This document shows positions 17,180 through 25,339 of a stretch of DNA of 64,000 nucleotides, in pieces (the first letter of the stretch is position 1; every line of letters starts with the position of its first letter). The notes beneath the pieces were generated by a model. That model saw only the letters and a program-made list of their open reading frames with translations, had not been told where the DNA came from and did not search any database. This DNA is from Streptomyces sp. VRA16 Mangrove soil (lineage in GTDB: Bacteria > Actinomycetota > Actinomycetes > Streptomycetales > Streptomycetaceae). Position numbers and translations under genes: made by a program. The stretch spans positions 1 through 64,000 of the forward strand of contig NZ_JAFVLN010000012.1 of NCBI RefSeq assembly GCF_017377775.1, written 5' to 3'.

Positions 17180-18169
17180 TCAGCCGCCGATCGCCGACAT
17201 CGGGCGGTCGGGCTGGAGGAACGACGGGTCGTCCAGGCCCGAGCCTGCCTTCTTGCCCCACATCGCGGTCTTCCAGATGTCGGCCAGCTTCTCGTCCGGG
17301 GCGTCGGAGCGCAGGGCCGCGCGCAGGTCCGTCTCCTCCGTGGCGAACAGGCAGGTGCGGACCTGGCCGTCGGCGGTGAGGCGGGTGCGGTCGCAGGCGG
17401 AGCAGAACGGGCGGGTCACCGAGGCGATGACGCCGACACGGTGCGGGCCGCCGTCGACGACCCAGCGCTCGGCCGGGGCCGAGCCCCGCTCGTCGGTTCC
17501 TTCGGGGGTGAGCTCGAAGCGCGTACGCAAGGAAGCCAGGATGTCGCCCGCGGTGACCATGCCCTCGCGCTTCCAGCCGTGCTGGGCGTCCAGGGGCATC
17601 TGCTCGATGAAGCGCAGCTCGTAGTCGTGCTCGACGGCCCAGGCGAGCAGCTCCGGGGCCTCGTTCTCGTTCAGGCCCGGCATCAGGACCGAGTTGATCT
17701 TCACCGGGGTGAGGCCCGCCTCGTGGGCCGCGGCGAGGCCCTCGATGACGTCTTTGTGCCGGTCGCGGCGGGTCAATGTCTTGAAGACGTCGGGACGCAG
17801 GGTGTCCAGCGAGACGTTGACCCGGTCCAGGCCCGCTTCCTTGAGTGCCTGCGCGGTGCGCCTGAGCCCGATCCCGTTCGTCGTCAGGGACATCTTGGGG
17901 CGCTTCTCCAGACCGGCGACCCGCTCGACGATCCCGACCAGGCCGGGCCGCAGCAGGGGTTCACCGCCGGTGAAGCGGACCTCGGTGATGCCCAGGTGGG
18001 TCACGGCGATCCGGATGAGACGGACGATCTCGTCGTCGGTCAGCAGGTCGGGCTTGGCCAGCCACTGCAGGCCCTCCTCGGGCATGCAGTACGTACACCG
18101 CAGATTGCACCGGTCGGTCAGCGAGACCCGCAGGTCGGTGGCCACTCGGCCGTAGGTGTCGATGAGCAC
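17180..18169 (-). CDS. moaA: GTP 3',8-cyclase MoaA (molybdenum cofactor biosynthesis)
   Basis: 329 aa radical-SAM enzyme that converts GTP to 3',8-cyclo-dihydro-GTP in the first step of molybdenum cofactor synthesis. The N-terminal cluster motif CNLRCTYC (C-x3-C-x2-C) binds the SAM [4Fe-4S]. The C-terminal cluster CSACDRTRL...C (C-x2-C-x13-C) binds GTP. The chain ends in the essential GG (MSAIGG). The GTG start at 18169 lies behind GAGGGAGGGGG. No other moa gene is in the window. Confidence 0.95.
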   Translation of the reverse strand: MLIDTYGRVATDLRVSLTDRCNLRCTYCMPEEGLQWLAKPDLLTDDEIVRLIRIAVTHLGITEVRFTGGEPLLRPGLVGIVERVAGLEKRPKMSLTTNGIGLRRTAQALKEAGLDRVNVSLDTLRPDVFKTLTRRDRHKDVIEGLAAAHEAGLTPVKINSVLMPGLNENEAPELLAWAVEHDYELRFIEQMPLDAQHGWKREGMVTAGDILASLRTRFELTPEGTDERGSAPAERWVVDGGPHRVGVIASVTRPFCSACDRTRLTADGQVRTCLFATEETDLRAALRSDAPDEKLADIWKTAMWGKKAGSGLDDPSFLQPDRPMSAIGG

Positions 18170-18267
18170 GTGGGCCCCCTCCCTCTTGCTGCATGCACTG
18201 CCTTGTACCGCCGAGCCTACGTGACCGGTACGACACTGACAGGGCGGTGATCCCACGAGCGTGCCGC

Positions 18268-18308
18268 GCCCCCGTCGTAGAGAGCTACCAGCGCTCTGCG
18301 ACGGGGGC
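18268..18308 (-). terminator. Terminator of the DUF485-actP operon
   Basis: A 15-bp stem with one wobble (GCCCCCGTCGTAGAG at 18268-18282, CTCTGCGACGGGGGC at 18294-18308) and an 11-nt loop, 26 bases beyond the actP stop. Confidence 0.8.
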
Positions 18309-18334
18309 ACGTGAGGAACGTACGAGCGTGACGC

Positions 18335-19957
18335 TCAGTGGGCGCCGGTGCCCGTGAGCGAGCGCACCTCAAGTTCCGCGTACTTGTCCGGGTCGGCCTT
18401 CTCCTTGGACAGGTACGTGCCGACGACACCCAGCAGGAAGCCGACCGGGATCGAGATGAGGCCCGGGTTCTCCAGCGGGAACCAGTCGAAGTCGGCGCTC
18501 TTGAACATGGACGTCTCCTTGCCGGAGACGACCGGCGAGAAGAGCACCAGGAAGACCGCCGTGAACAGTCCGCCGTAGATCGACCACAGGGCTCCGCTGG
18601 TGTTGAAGCGCTTCCAGAAGAGGGAGTAGAGGATCGTCGGCAGGTTCGCGGAGGCGGCGACGGCGAAGGCCAGGGCCACCAGACCGGCCACGTTCAGGTC
18701 GCGGGAGAGCGCGCCGAGCGCGATGGAGACGATGCCGATGAAGACCGTGGCCCAGCGGGCGGCCCGCATCTCCTCCTTCTCGGTCGCCTTCCCCTTCTTG
18801 ATGACGTTCGCGTAGATGTCGTGCGCGAACGAGGAGGACGACGCGAGGGTCAGGCCGGCGACGACGGCGAGGATCGTGGCGAAGGCGACCGCCGAGATGG
18901 AGGCCAGCAGGATCGCGCCCCAGTTGGAGTCGACGCCGCCGAGATGGAGGGCGAGCAGCGGTGCCGCCGTGTTGCCCGCCTTGTTCGAGGCGATGATCTC
19001 GTCCGGTTTGATCAGGGCGGCGGCGCCGAAGCCGAGCGCGAGCGTCATCAGGTAGAAGGCGCCGATGATGCCGATGGCCCAGTTGACCGACTTCCGGGCG
19101 GCCTTGGCGGTCGGGACCGTGTAGAAGCGGATCAGGATGTGCGGCAGCCCCGCCGTGCCGAGGACCAGGGCGATGCCCAGCGAGATGAAGTCGATCTTCG
19201 AGGTGGCCGTGGCGCCGTACTTGAGGCCCGGCTCAAGGAACGGTGACCCCTTGCCGCTGTTCTCGGCGGCCGTGCCGAGCAGGTCGGAGATGTTGAAGTT
19301 GAACTTCAGCATGACCAGGAAGGTGAGGAGGATGGCGCCGGCGATGAGCAGGACCGCCTTGACCATCTGCACCCAGGTGGTGCCCTTCATGCCGCCGATC
19401 GTCACGTACACGATCATCAGGACGCCGACCAGCGCGACGATGCCGACCTTGCCCGCGTCGGAGGTGATACCGAGGAGCAGCGAGACCAGGACGCCCGCGC
19501 CCGCCATCTGCGCAAGCAGATAGAAGATCGAGACGACGATGGTGGAGGTGCCGGCGGCGGTGCGCACCGGACGCTGGCGCATCCGGTAGGCGAGGACGTC
19601 ACCCATCGTGTAGCGGCCGGAGTTGCGCAGCGGCTCGGCGACCAGGAGGAGCGCCACCAGCCACGCGACCAGGAAGCCGATCGAGTAGAGGAAGCCGTCG
19701 TAGCCGAAGAGCGCGATGGCGCCCGCGATGCCGAGGAACGAGGCGGCGGACATGTAGTCGCCGGAGACCGCGAGGCCGTTCTGGAACGCGGTGAACTGGC
19801 GTCCGCCCGCGTAGAAGTCGGCCGCGCTCTTGGTCTGCCGGCCCGCCCACACGGTGATCACGAGGGTGGCGACGACGAACACCGAGAACAGGCTGATGAT
19901 CAGGGTGCGGTGATCGCCGACCGGGTCGGCGGCGAGTACGTGCAGTGCGGGGCTCAT
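18335..19957 (-). CDS. actP: Cation/acetate symporter ActP (SSS family)
   Basis: 540 aa with about 13 transmembrane helices, of the solute:sodium symporter family. The N-terminal FYAGGRQFTAFQNGLAVSGD and SAASFLG motifs are those of acetate permease ActP/YjcG. It takes up acetate and related short monocarboxylates with a cation. The ATG at 19957 overlaps the stop of the upstream DUF485 gene (ATGA), the same pair arrangement as yjcH-actP in E. coli. A Crp-type half-site pair at 20390-20403 precedes the operon. Confidence 0.92.
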   Translation of the reverse strand: MSPALHVLAADPVGDHRTLIISLFSVFVVATLVITVWAGRQTKSAADFYAGGRQFTAFQNGLAVSGDYMSAASFLGIAGAIALFGYDGFLYSIGFLVAWLVALLLVAEPLRNSGRYTMGDVLAYRMRQRPVRTAAGTSTIVVSIFYLLAQMAGAGVLVSLLLGITSDAGKVGIVALVGVLMIVYVTIGGMKGTTWVQMVKAVLLIAGAILLTFLVMLKFNFNISDLLGTAAENSGKGSPFLEPGLKYGATATSKIDFISLGIALVLGTAGLPHILIRFYTVPTAKAARKSVNWAIGIIGAFYLMTLALGFGAAALIKPDEIIASNKAGNTAAPLLALHLGGVDSNWGAILLASISAVAFATILAVVAGLTLASSSSFAHDIYANVIKKGKATEKEEMRAARWATVFIGIVSIALGALSRDLNVAGLVALAFAVAASANLPTILYSLFWKRFNTSGALWSIYGGLFTAVFLVLFSPVVSGKETSMFKSADFDWFPLENPGLISIPVGFLLGVVGTYLSKEKADPDKYAELEVRSLTGTGAH

Positions 19958-20322
19958 GCGCCGCCCTCCATACGGGACTTGATGGCCTCGGCCTTGGGGT
20001 CGAGCTTCGCGGCGGCGTGCCGCGAGTACCACCAGGCGATGAGGAACGTGGTCAGGAACTGGGCGAGGCCGAGCACGAGGGCCACGTTGATGTTGCCGAA
20101 GAGCTTGGTGCCCATGAAGTCGCCCGCGTAGTTGGAGAGCAGGACGTACACGAGGTACCAGGCGATGAACGCGATCGTGAGCGGGAAGGCGAACGAGCGG
20201 TGTGCGTGGCGCAGTTCACCGAACTCCGCGCTCTGCTGCACCTCCACGAACTCCTCGGTGGAGGGCATCGCGGGGCGCGTGTCCGGACTGCCCTTCTGCG
20301 GTGGTGGTGCGTCGGTGGCCAC
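19954..20322 (-). CDS. DUF485 family inner membrane protein (YjcH-like)
   Basis: 122 aa with two transmembrane helices (about residues 48-70 and 82-104) in the DUF485 pattern (FAFPLTIAFIAWYLVYVLL, then GLAQFLTTFLIAWWY). It is always linked to actP-type symporters and is probably an accessory or stability factor. The GTG at 20322 is preceded by GAGGAGACTCC. Translation is coupled to actP by a 4-base overlap. Confidence 0.88.
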   Translation of the reverse strand: MATDAPPPQKGSPDTRPAMPSTEEFVEVQQSAEFGELRHAHRSFAFPLTIAFIAWYLVYVLLSNYAGDFMGTKLFGNINVALVLGLAQFLTTFLIAWWYSRHAAAKLDPKAEAIKSRMEGGA

Positions 20323-20389
20323 GGAGTCTCCTCGTGGTGCGGATGCTGGTGGGGACGGGGGTGTACGCATGTCTGTTCTGAACCTCGTA

Positions 20390-20403
20390 GTGACGTGGAT
20401 CAC
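20390..20403. promoter_or_regulatory. Candidate Crp-type binding site upstream of DUF485-actP
   Basis: GTGA-CGTGGA-TCAC matches the classical Crp core GTGA-N6-TCAC exactly. It lies 68 bases upstream of the DUF485 start, in the leftward promoter region. E. coli actP is cAMP-CRP dependent, and Streptomyces has a Crp homologue. The match is by eye only. Confidence 0.4.
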
Positions 20404-20592
20404 GTCTACGCGGGTCGCGATGGTAGAGCTTCCCGACGTGATCCGACAGGGGGCCGGATCCGGCCCTTGCCCCCTGCACAACGTCACGGAGTCACGCGCA
20501 GAGTGGTTCAACTCCCTTGATTTCTTTCGGAACTCGTTGCTGACCTGCGGCTACCAGGGATACGTTCGCACCGCACCACACGTCATGTACCT

Positions 20593-20622
20593 GCCCGAGC
20601 ACCACACGTGCCTCGGGCTTTT
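20593..20622 (+). terminator. Terminator-like hairpin in the leader of protease 1
   Basis: GCCCGAG (20593-20599) pairs with CTCGGGC (20612-20618), extended inward by GCAC/GTGC, and is followed at once by TTTT. It points rightward and ends 38 bases before the start of the first S8 protease, so it could act as an attenuator rather than as an operon end. Confidence 0.55.
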
Positions 20623-20660
20623 CCGTACTCGCCACGTATGACGGATGATGTGGAGATCCC

Positions 20661-22184
20661 ATGGCTCATCTGCCCGCCAGACGCCGCATGGCCCTGGCCC
20701 TGCCGATCGGCATCGCTCTCACGGCCTCGTTCGGCTTCCTGCCGTCCGCGGTCGCCGCACCCGCCGACTCGCCCACGGCTACCGCGAGTTCGGCGTCGTC
20801 GCTCGCGTACGTCGTCAACACGCGCAGCACGGACGCCCGCACGATCGCCTCGGTGACCCGGGCGATATCCGCGGCCGGAGGTTCCGTCGTCGAGACGTAC
20901 GCCAAGATCGGCGTCATCGTCGTGCACTCCTCGAACCCGGACTTCGGCCGGCAGGTCCGTGCCGCGCGGGGCGTCGCCTCGGCCGGTGCGACGCGCACCG
21001 CGCCGCTCGACGCGGCCGCCACGACCGACGAGGGCGGCGTCCAGAAGCTGTCGGCCGCCGAGGTCACGTCCCTTTCCGCGAAGGCCGCTTCGGGTGAGGA
21101 GCCGCTGGAGGCCAACCAGTGGGACCTGCGGGCGATCGGCGCCGACAAGGCCGCGAAGATCAACCCGGGCAGCCGGAGCGTCACGGTCGGTGTCATCGAC
21201 ACCGGCGTCGACGACACCCACCCCGACCTCACCGCGAACTTCTCCGCCTCCCAGTCGGCGAGCTGTGTCGGCGGCAAGGCCGACACCTCGTACGGCGCGT
21301 GGCGGCCGGCGAACCCGGACCACTACCACGGCACGCACGTCGCCGGTGAGATCGCGGCGGCCCGCAACGGCATCGGGGTCGCGGGCGTCGCGCCCGGTGT
21401 GAAGGTCGCGGGCATCAGGGTGGCCGACCCGGTCAGCGAGCTGTTCTACCCGGAGAGCGTCGTCTGCGCCTTCGTGTTCGCCGCCGACCACGGCATCGAG
21501 GTCACCAACAACAGCTACTACGTGGACCCGTGGCTCTACAACTGCACGGACGACCCCGACCAGCGGGCCATCGTCGACGCGGTGAACCGGGCCCAGCTGT
21601 ACGCCACCAGCAAGGGCACGCTGAACCTGGCGTCGGCGGGCAACTCGCACGACGACCTCGACGCGGACGCGATCGTCGACGCCTCCAGCCCGGACGACTC
21701 GACGGCGGTCACCCGCACCATCGACCCGCACACGTGCTTCGACGTGCCGACCCAGCTGCCGGGCGTCGTCACGGTCAGCGCGACCGGCGTGAACAAGGCC
21801 AAGTCGTACTACTCCAGCTACGGCAGGAACGTCATCGACATCGCCGCGCCGGGCGGCGACAAGCTCCAGATCCCGGACACCCCGGACCAGAACGGCCGCA
21901 TCCTGTCGACGCTGCCGGGCGGCGCGTACGGCTATCTGCAGGGCACCTCGATGGCGTCGCCGCACGCCGCGGCCGTCGCCGCGCTGCTGAAGTCGGCGCA
22001 CCCGCGGGCGACCCCCGCGCAGCTCCAGGCGATGCTGAAGGCGCAGGCCGACCCGCAGGCGTGCCCGGCCTCCTACGACCCGGACGGCACCGGCACGTAC
22101 AAGGCGACCTGCACGGGCAGCGTGCGCAACAACAGCTTCTACGGCCACGGCATCGTCGACGCGCTCGACGCCGTCAAGAAGTAG
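20661..22184 (+). CDS. Secreted S8 (subtilisin-like) serine protease, copy 1
   Basis: 507 aa. It has a signal peptide (RRR, then a hydrophobic core, AxA near residues 31-33) and a propeptide of about 110 residues. The S8 catalytic domain has Asp180 (GVIDTGVDDTHPDL), His223 (HGTHVAG), oxyanion Asn328 (SAGN) and Ser430 (GTSMASPH). Several Cys in the catalytic domain suggest disulfides. It is the first of three tandem paralogues with 13- and 45-base gaps. The ATG at 20661 follows GTGGAGATCCC. Confidence 0.93.
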   Translation: MAHLPARRRMALALPIGIALTASFGFLPSAVAAPADSPTATASSASSLAYVVNTRSTDARTIASVTRAISAAGGSVVETYAKIGVIVVHSSNPDFGRQVRAARGVASAGATRTAPLDAAATTDEGGVQKLSAAEVTSLSAKAASGEEPLEANQWDLRAIGADKAAKINPGSRSVTVGVIDTGVDDTHPDLTANFSASQSASCVGGKADTSYGAWRPANPDHYHGTHVAGEIAAARNGIGVAGVAPGVKVAGIRVADPVSELFYPESVVCAFVFAADHGIEVTNNSYYVDPWLYNCTDDPDQRAIVDAVNRAQLYATSKGTLNLASAGNSHDDLDADAIVDASSPDDSTAVTRTIDPHTCFDVPTQLPGVVTVSATGVNKAKSYYSSYGRNVIDIAAPGGDKLQIPDTPDQNGRILSTLPGGAYGYLQGTSMASPHAAAVAALLKSAHPRATPAQLQAMLKAQADPQACPASYDPDGTGTYKATCTGSVRNNSFYGHGIVDALDAVKK

Positions 22185-22197
22185 GAGCGGATCCTCC

Positions 22198-23706
22198 ATG
22201 TCTGGCAGACAGTTGAGATCACGCCTGGTCCGCTCCCTCGCGGCGGCCGCGGGGTTCGCGACACTGGCGGCGCTCGCGGCGGCCCCGAACGCGGTGGCCG
22301 CCGCCTCCGCCCCGGCGGACGGCCCCCTGCTCAGTTATGTCGTCAACATCCGTCCGGGGCACGGCACTTCGGCGTCCGTGCAGCGGGAGATCGCCGGGGC
22401 GGGCGGCAGTGTCGTCGCCGCGTACGACAGGATCGGCGTCATCGTCGCGCACTCCACGAACCCGGACTTCGGCCCGGCGATCCGGAGTGCGCGCGGGGTG
22501 CAGAGCGCGGGCGTGACCCGGACCGCGCCACTGGCCGCGTCGGCGACGGACGAGACGGGGACGACCCAGGCCCTGACGGCCGCTCAGCAGGCGCGCGTCG
22601 CCGCCGGGTCGACCGCGGCGCAGGAACCGCTCGAACCCAACCAGTGGGACATGCGGCTCATCGGCGCCGACCGGGCCCACGCGATCGACGACGGCAGCCG
22701 CAAGGTGACCGTCGGCGTCATCGACACCGGCGTCGACGACACCCACCCGGACCTGGCGCCGAACTTCTCGCCGTCGCAGTCCGCGAACTGCGTGGGCGGC
22801 AAGGCCGACACGTCGTACGGGGCGTGGCGTCCGTCCGAGGCGGCGGCCGACCACGGCACGCACGTGGCGGGCACCATCGCCGCCGCGCGCAACGGGATCG
22901 GCGTCGCGGGCGTCGCGCCGGGCGTGCGGCTGGCGGCCATCAAGGTCGCCGACCCGGGCACGCAGCTCTTCTACACGGAGAGCGTGGTCTGCGCGTTCGT
23001 GTTCGCCGCCGATCACGGCATCGACATCACCAACAACAGCTACTACTCCGACCCCTGGTACATGAACTGTGTGACGGACGCCGACCAGAAGGCCCTGGTC
23101 GACTCGATCACGCGGGCCATCCGGTACGCCCGGGACAAGGGCGTCACCAGTGTCGCGAGCGCGCACAACTTCAACGACGACCTGGCGTCGGACTCGGTGG
23201 TCGACACGTCGAGTCCCGACGACGGCACGCCGGTCGACCGGACCGTCGATCCGTCACAGTGTCCGATCGCGCCGGAGATGCTGCCCGGGATCGTGACGGT
23301 GTCGTCGGTGGGCGTCACCAAGGAGAAGGCGTTCTACTCCAACTACGGCAACGGCGTCATCGACGTGGCCGGCCCCGGCGGCGACAGCCTCAGGCCCGCC
23401 GACACCCCGGACAGGAACGGCCGGGTCCTGTCGACGCTGCCGGGCGGCGGCTGGGGCTACAAGCAGGGCACGTCGATGGCGGCCCCGCACGTGACGGGCG
23501 TGCTGGCGCTGCTCAAGTCCGAGCACCCGCGGGCGACTCCGGGCCAGTTGGAGGCGCTCCTGAAGGCGCAGGCCGACGCGCACGCCTGCCCGGCCTCGTA
23601 CGACGGGGACGGCGACGGTGTCGTCGACGCGGTCTGCGAGGGCGGCGCCCAGCACAACGGCTTCTACGGCTACGGGATCGTCGACGCGCTCCGGGCGGTC
23701 AAGTAG
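22198..23706 (+). CDS. Secreted S8 (subtilisin-like) serine protease, copy 2
   Basis: 502 aa. Signal peptide (RSRLVRSL, hydrophobic stretch, ANAVAA), propeptide, and catalytic domain with Asp176, His219 (HGTHVAG) and Ser426 (GTSMAAPH). The oxyanion Asn324 is kept but the usual AGN is AHN here (SVASAHNFND): His replaces a Gly that is conserved in the two sister copies. It starts 13 bases after the stop of copy 1, with GGAGCGGATCC as SD, so it is very likely co-transcribed. Confidence 0.92.
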   Translation: MSGRQLRSRLVRSLAAAAGFATLAALAAAPNAVAAASAPADGPLLSYVVNIRPGHGTSASVQREIAGAGGSVVAAYDRIGVIVAHSTNPDFGPAIRSARGVQSAGVTRTAPLAASATDETGTTQALTAAQQARVAAGSTAAQEPLEPNQWDMRLIGADRAHAIDDGSRKVTVGVIDTGVDDTHPDLAPNFSPSQSANCVGGKADTSYGAWRPSEAAADHGTHVAGTIAAARNGIGVAGVAPGVRLAAIKVADPGTQLFYTESVVCAFVFAADHGIDITNNSYYSDPWYMNCVTDADQKALVDSITRAIRYARDKGVTSVASAHNFNDDLASDSVVDTSSPDDGTPVDRTVDPSQCPIAPEMLPGIVTVSSVGVTKEKAFYSNYGNGVIDVAGPGGDSLRPADTPDRNGRVLSTLPGGGWGYKQGTSMAAPHVTGVLALLKSEHPRATPGQLEALLKAQADAHACPASYDGDGDGVVDAVCEGGAQHNGFYGYGIVDALRAVK

Positions 23707-23751
23707 TGCATCGAGTCAGCGAGTTGCTTCCATGAGCGAACAGGAGACTTC

Positions 23752-25275
23752 ATGACGACGCCTCATCAGCGTCCCCGGGGCGCACGCCGCTCCATAGCGG
23801 TGCCGCTCGGCATCGCGGCGGTGACCGCCCTGGCGCTGCTGCCCCAGACCACGGCGACGGCCGCCACGCCCGGCGCCGACGGGCCCGACCTCAGTTATGT
23901 GGTCAACGTCTTTCCCGGCAAGGCGAGTTCGGTGTCGGCAGCCCGGGCCATCGGCCGAGCGGGCGGCACGGTCGTCATCGCGTACGACAAGATCGGTGTC
24001 ATCGTCGTCCACTCCAAGAACCCGGACTTCGCGCGGACGATCCGGGCCGTGCGCGGCGTCGAGTCGGCCGGTGCCACGCGCACCGCGCCGCTGGCCGCGC
24101 AGTCCAGCGACGACGTCGCCACCCAGCGCACGCTCACCGCGGACGAGGCCGAGAAGGCCGCGGCGGAGGCGGCTCCGGGCCAGGACCCGCTGGAGCCGCT
24201 GCAGTGGGACCTGCCCGCCATCAAGGCGGACCAGGCCCACGAGAAGTCGCTGGGCAGCCCGAAGGTGACGGTCGGCGTGCTCGACTCCGGCGTGGACGAC
24301 ACGCACCCGGACATCGCGCCGAACTTCGACAAGAACGCGTCGGCCAACTGCCTGGGCGGCGTGCCGGTGCAGAAGGACGACGCGTGGCGTCCGGTGGCCG
24401 GTGAGTCCGACCACGGCATGCACGTGGCGGGCACGATCGCCGCCGCGAAGAACGGCGTCGGCGTCACGGGGGTCGCGCCGGGCGTGAAGGTGGCGAGCCT
24501 GAAGGTGGCCGAACCGGCCACCGGCATGTACTACACGGAGGCCGTGGTGTGCGGCTTCATGTTCGCCGCCGACCATGGCGTGGACGTCACCAACTCCAGC
24601 TACTACACGGACCCGTGGCTGTTCAACTGCAAGACGGACGCCGACCAGAAGGCGCTCGTCACGGCCGTCACGCGGGCCACGCAGTACGCCGAGCACAAGG
24701 GTGTCGTGAACGTCGCGGCGGCCGGGAACGCGAAGACGGACCTCGCCCAGGACGAGATCGTCGACGACTCCTCGCCCGACGACACGACCCCGGTGACGCG
24801 CACCATCAAGACGAAGGACTGCTTCGACATCCCGTCGCAGCTCCCCGGCGTCGTCACGGTCTCGGCGACCGGCGCCAAGGGCATCAAGTCCTCGTACTCG
24901 AACTGGGGCAAGGGCGTCATCGACATCGCGGCGCCGGGCGGCGACAGCACCGCGTACCAGACGCCCGCTCCCCCGGCGACCAGCGGCCTGATCCTGTCGA
25001 CGCTGCCGGGCGGCAGGTACGGCTACAAGGCCGGTACGTCGATGGCGTCGCCGCACGTCGCGGGCGTCGCCGCACTGATCAGGTCGACGCATCCGCACGC
25101 CACGGCGGGGCAGGTGAAGGCGCTGCTGTACGCGGAGGCCGACGCGACGCCGTGCACCGACCCGTACGACATCGACGGCGACGGCAAGGTCGACGCGGTG
25201 TGCACGGGCAGCAGGAACAGCAACAGTTTCTACGGTGCCGGGACGGCGGACGCGCTGGCCGCCGTGACCAAGTAG
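23752..25275 (+). CDS. Secreted S8 (subtilisin-like) serine protease, copy 3
   Basis: 507 aa. Signal peptide (RRSIAVPLGIAAVTALALL, TAATA), propeptide, and catalytic Asp178 (GVLDSGVDDTHPD), His221 in HGMHVAG (Met for the usual Thr), Asn326 (AAGN) and Ser430 (GTSMASPH). Both flanking segments (LSYVVN near the mature N-terminal region and SPDD-TPV-RT before the last third) are shared with copies 1 and 2. The ATG follows ACAGGAGACTTC. A terminator follows at 25286. Confidence 0.93.
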   Translation: MTTPHQRPRGARRSIAVPLGIAAVTALALLPQTTATAATPGADGPDLSYVVNVFPGKASSVSAARAIGRAGGTVVIAYDKIGVIVVHSKNPDFARTIRAVRGVESAGATRTAPLAAQSSDDVATQRTLTADEAEKAAAEAAPGQDPLEPLQWDLPAIKADQAHEKSLGSPKVTVGVLDSGVDDTHPDIAPNFDKNASANCLGGVPVQKDDAWRPVAGESDHGMHVAGTIAAAKNGVGVTGVAPGVKVASLKVAEPATGMYYTEAVVCGFMFAADHGVDVTNSSYYTDPWLFNCKTDADQKALVTAVTRATQYAEHKGVVNVAAAGNAKTDLAQDEIVDDSSPDDTTPVTRTIKTKDCFDIPSQLPGVVTVSATGAKGIKSSYSNWGKGVIDIAAPGGDSTAYQTPAPPATSGLILSTLPGGRYGYKAGTSMASPHVAGVAALIRSTHPHATAGQVKALLYAEADATPCTDPYDIDGDGKVDAVCTGSRNSNSFYGAGTADALAAVTK

Positions 25276-25285
25276 GGCAACGCGC

Positions 25286-25319
25286 GTACGGGGAGGGGCC
25301 GCCCAGCGCCTCCCCGTAC
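25286..25319. terminator. Terminator of the three-protease operon
   Basis: An 11-bp perfect stem GTACGGGGAGG / CCTCCCCGTAC with a 12-nt loop, 10 bases after the stop of protease copy 3. Confidence 0.8.
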
Positions 25320-25339
25320 CGCTCCGGCATAGTGCCCGC

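Larger units (their letters stand above)
20323..20660. other. Intergenic region between DUF485-actP and protease 1
   Basis: 338 bases between divergent genes. It holds the Crp-like site (20390), a perfect 16-bp palindrome GGGCCGGATCCGGCCC at 20451-20466 embedded in a longer G-run/C-run hairpin, and a terminator-like hairpin with T-run at 20593-20622 in the leader of protease 1. No protein-coding gene is convincing here. Confidence 0.6.
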
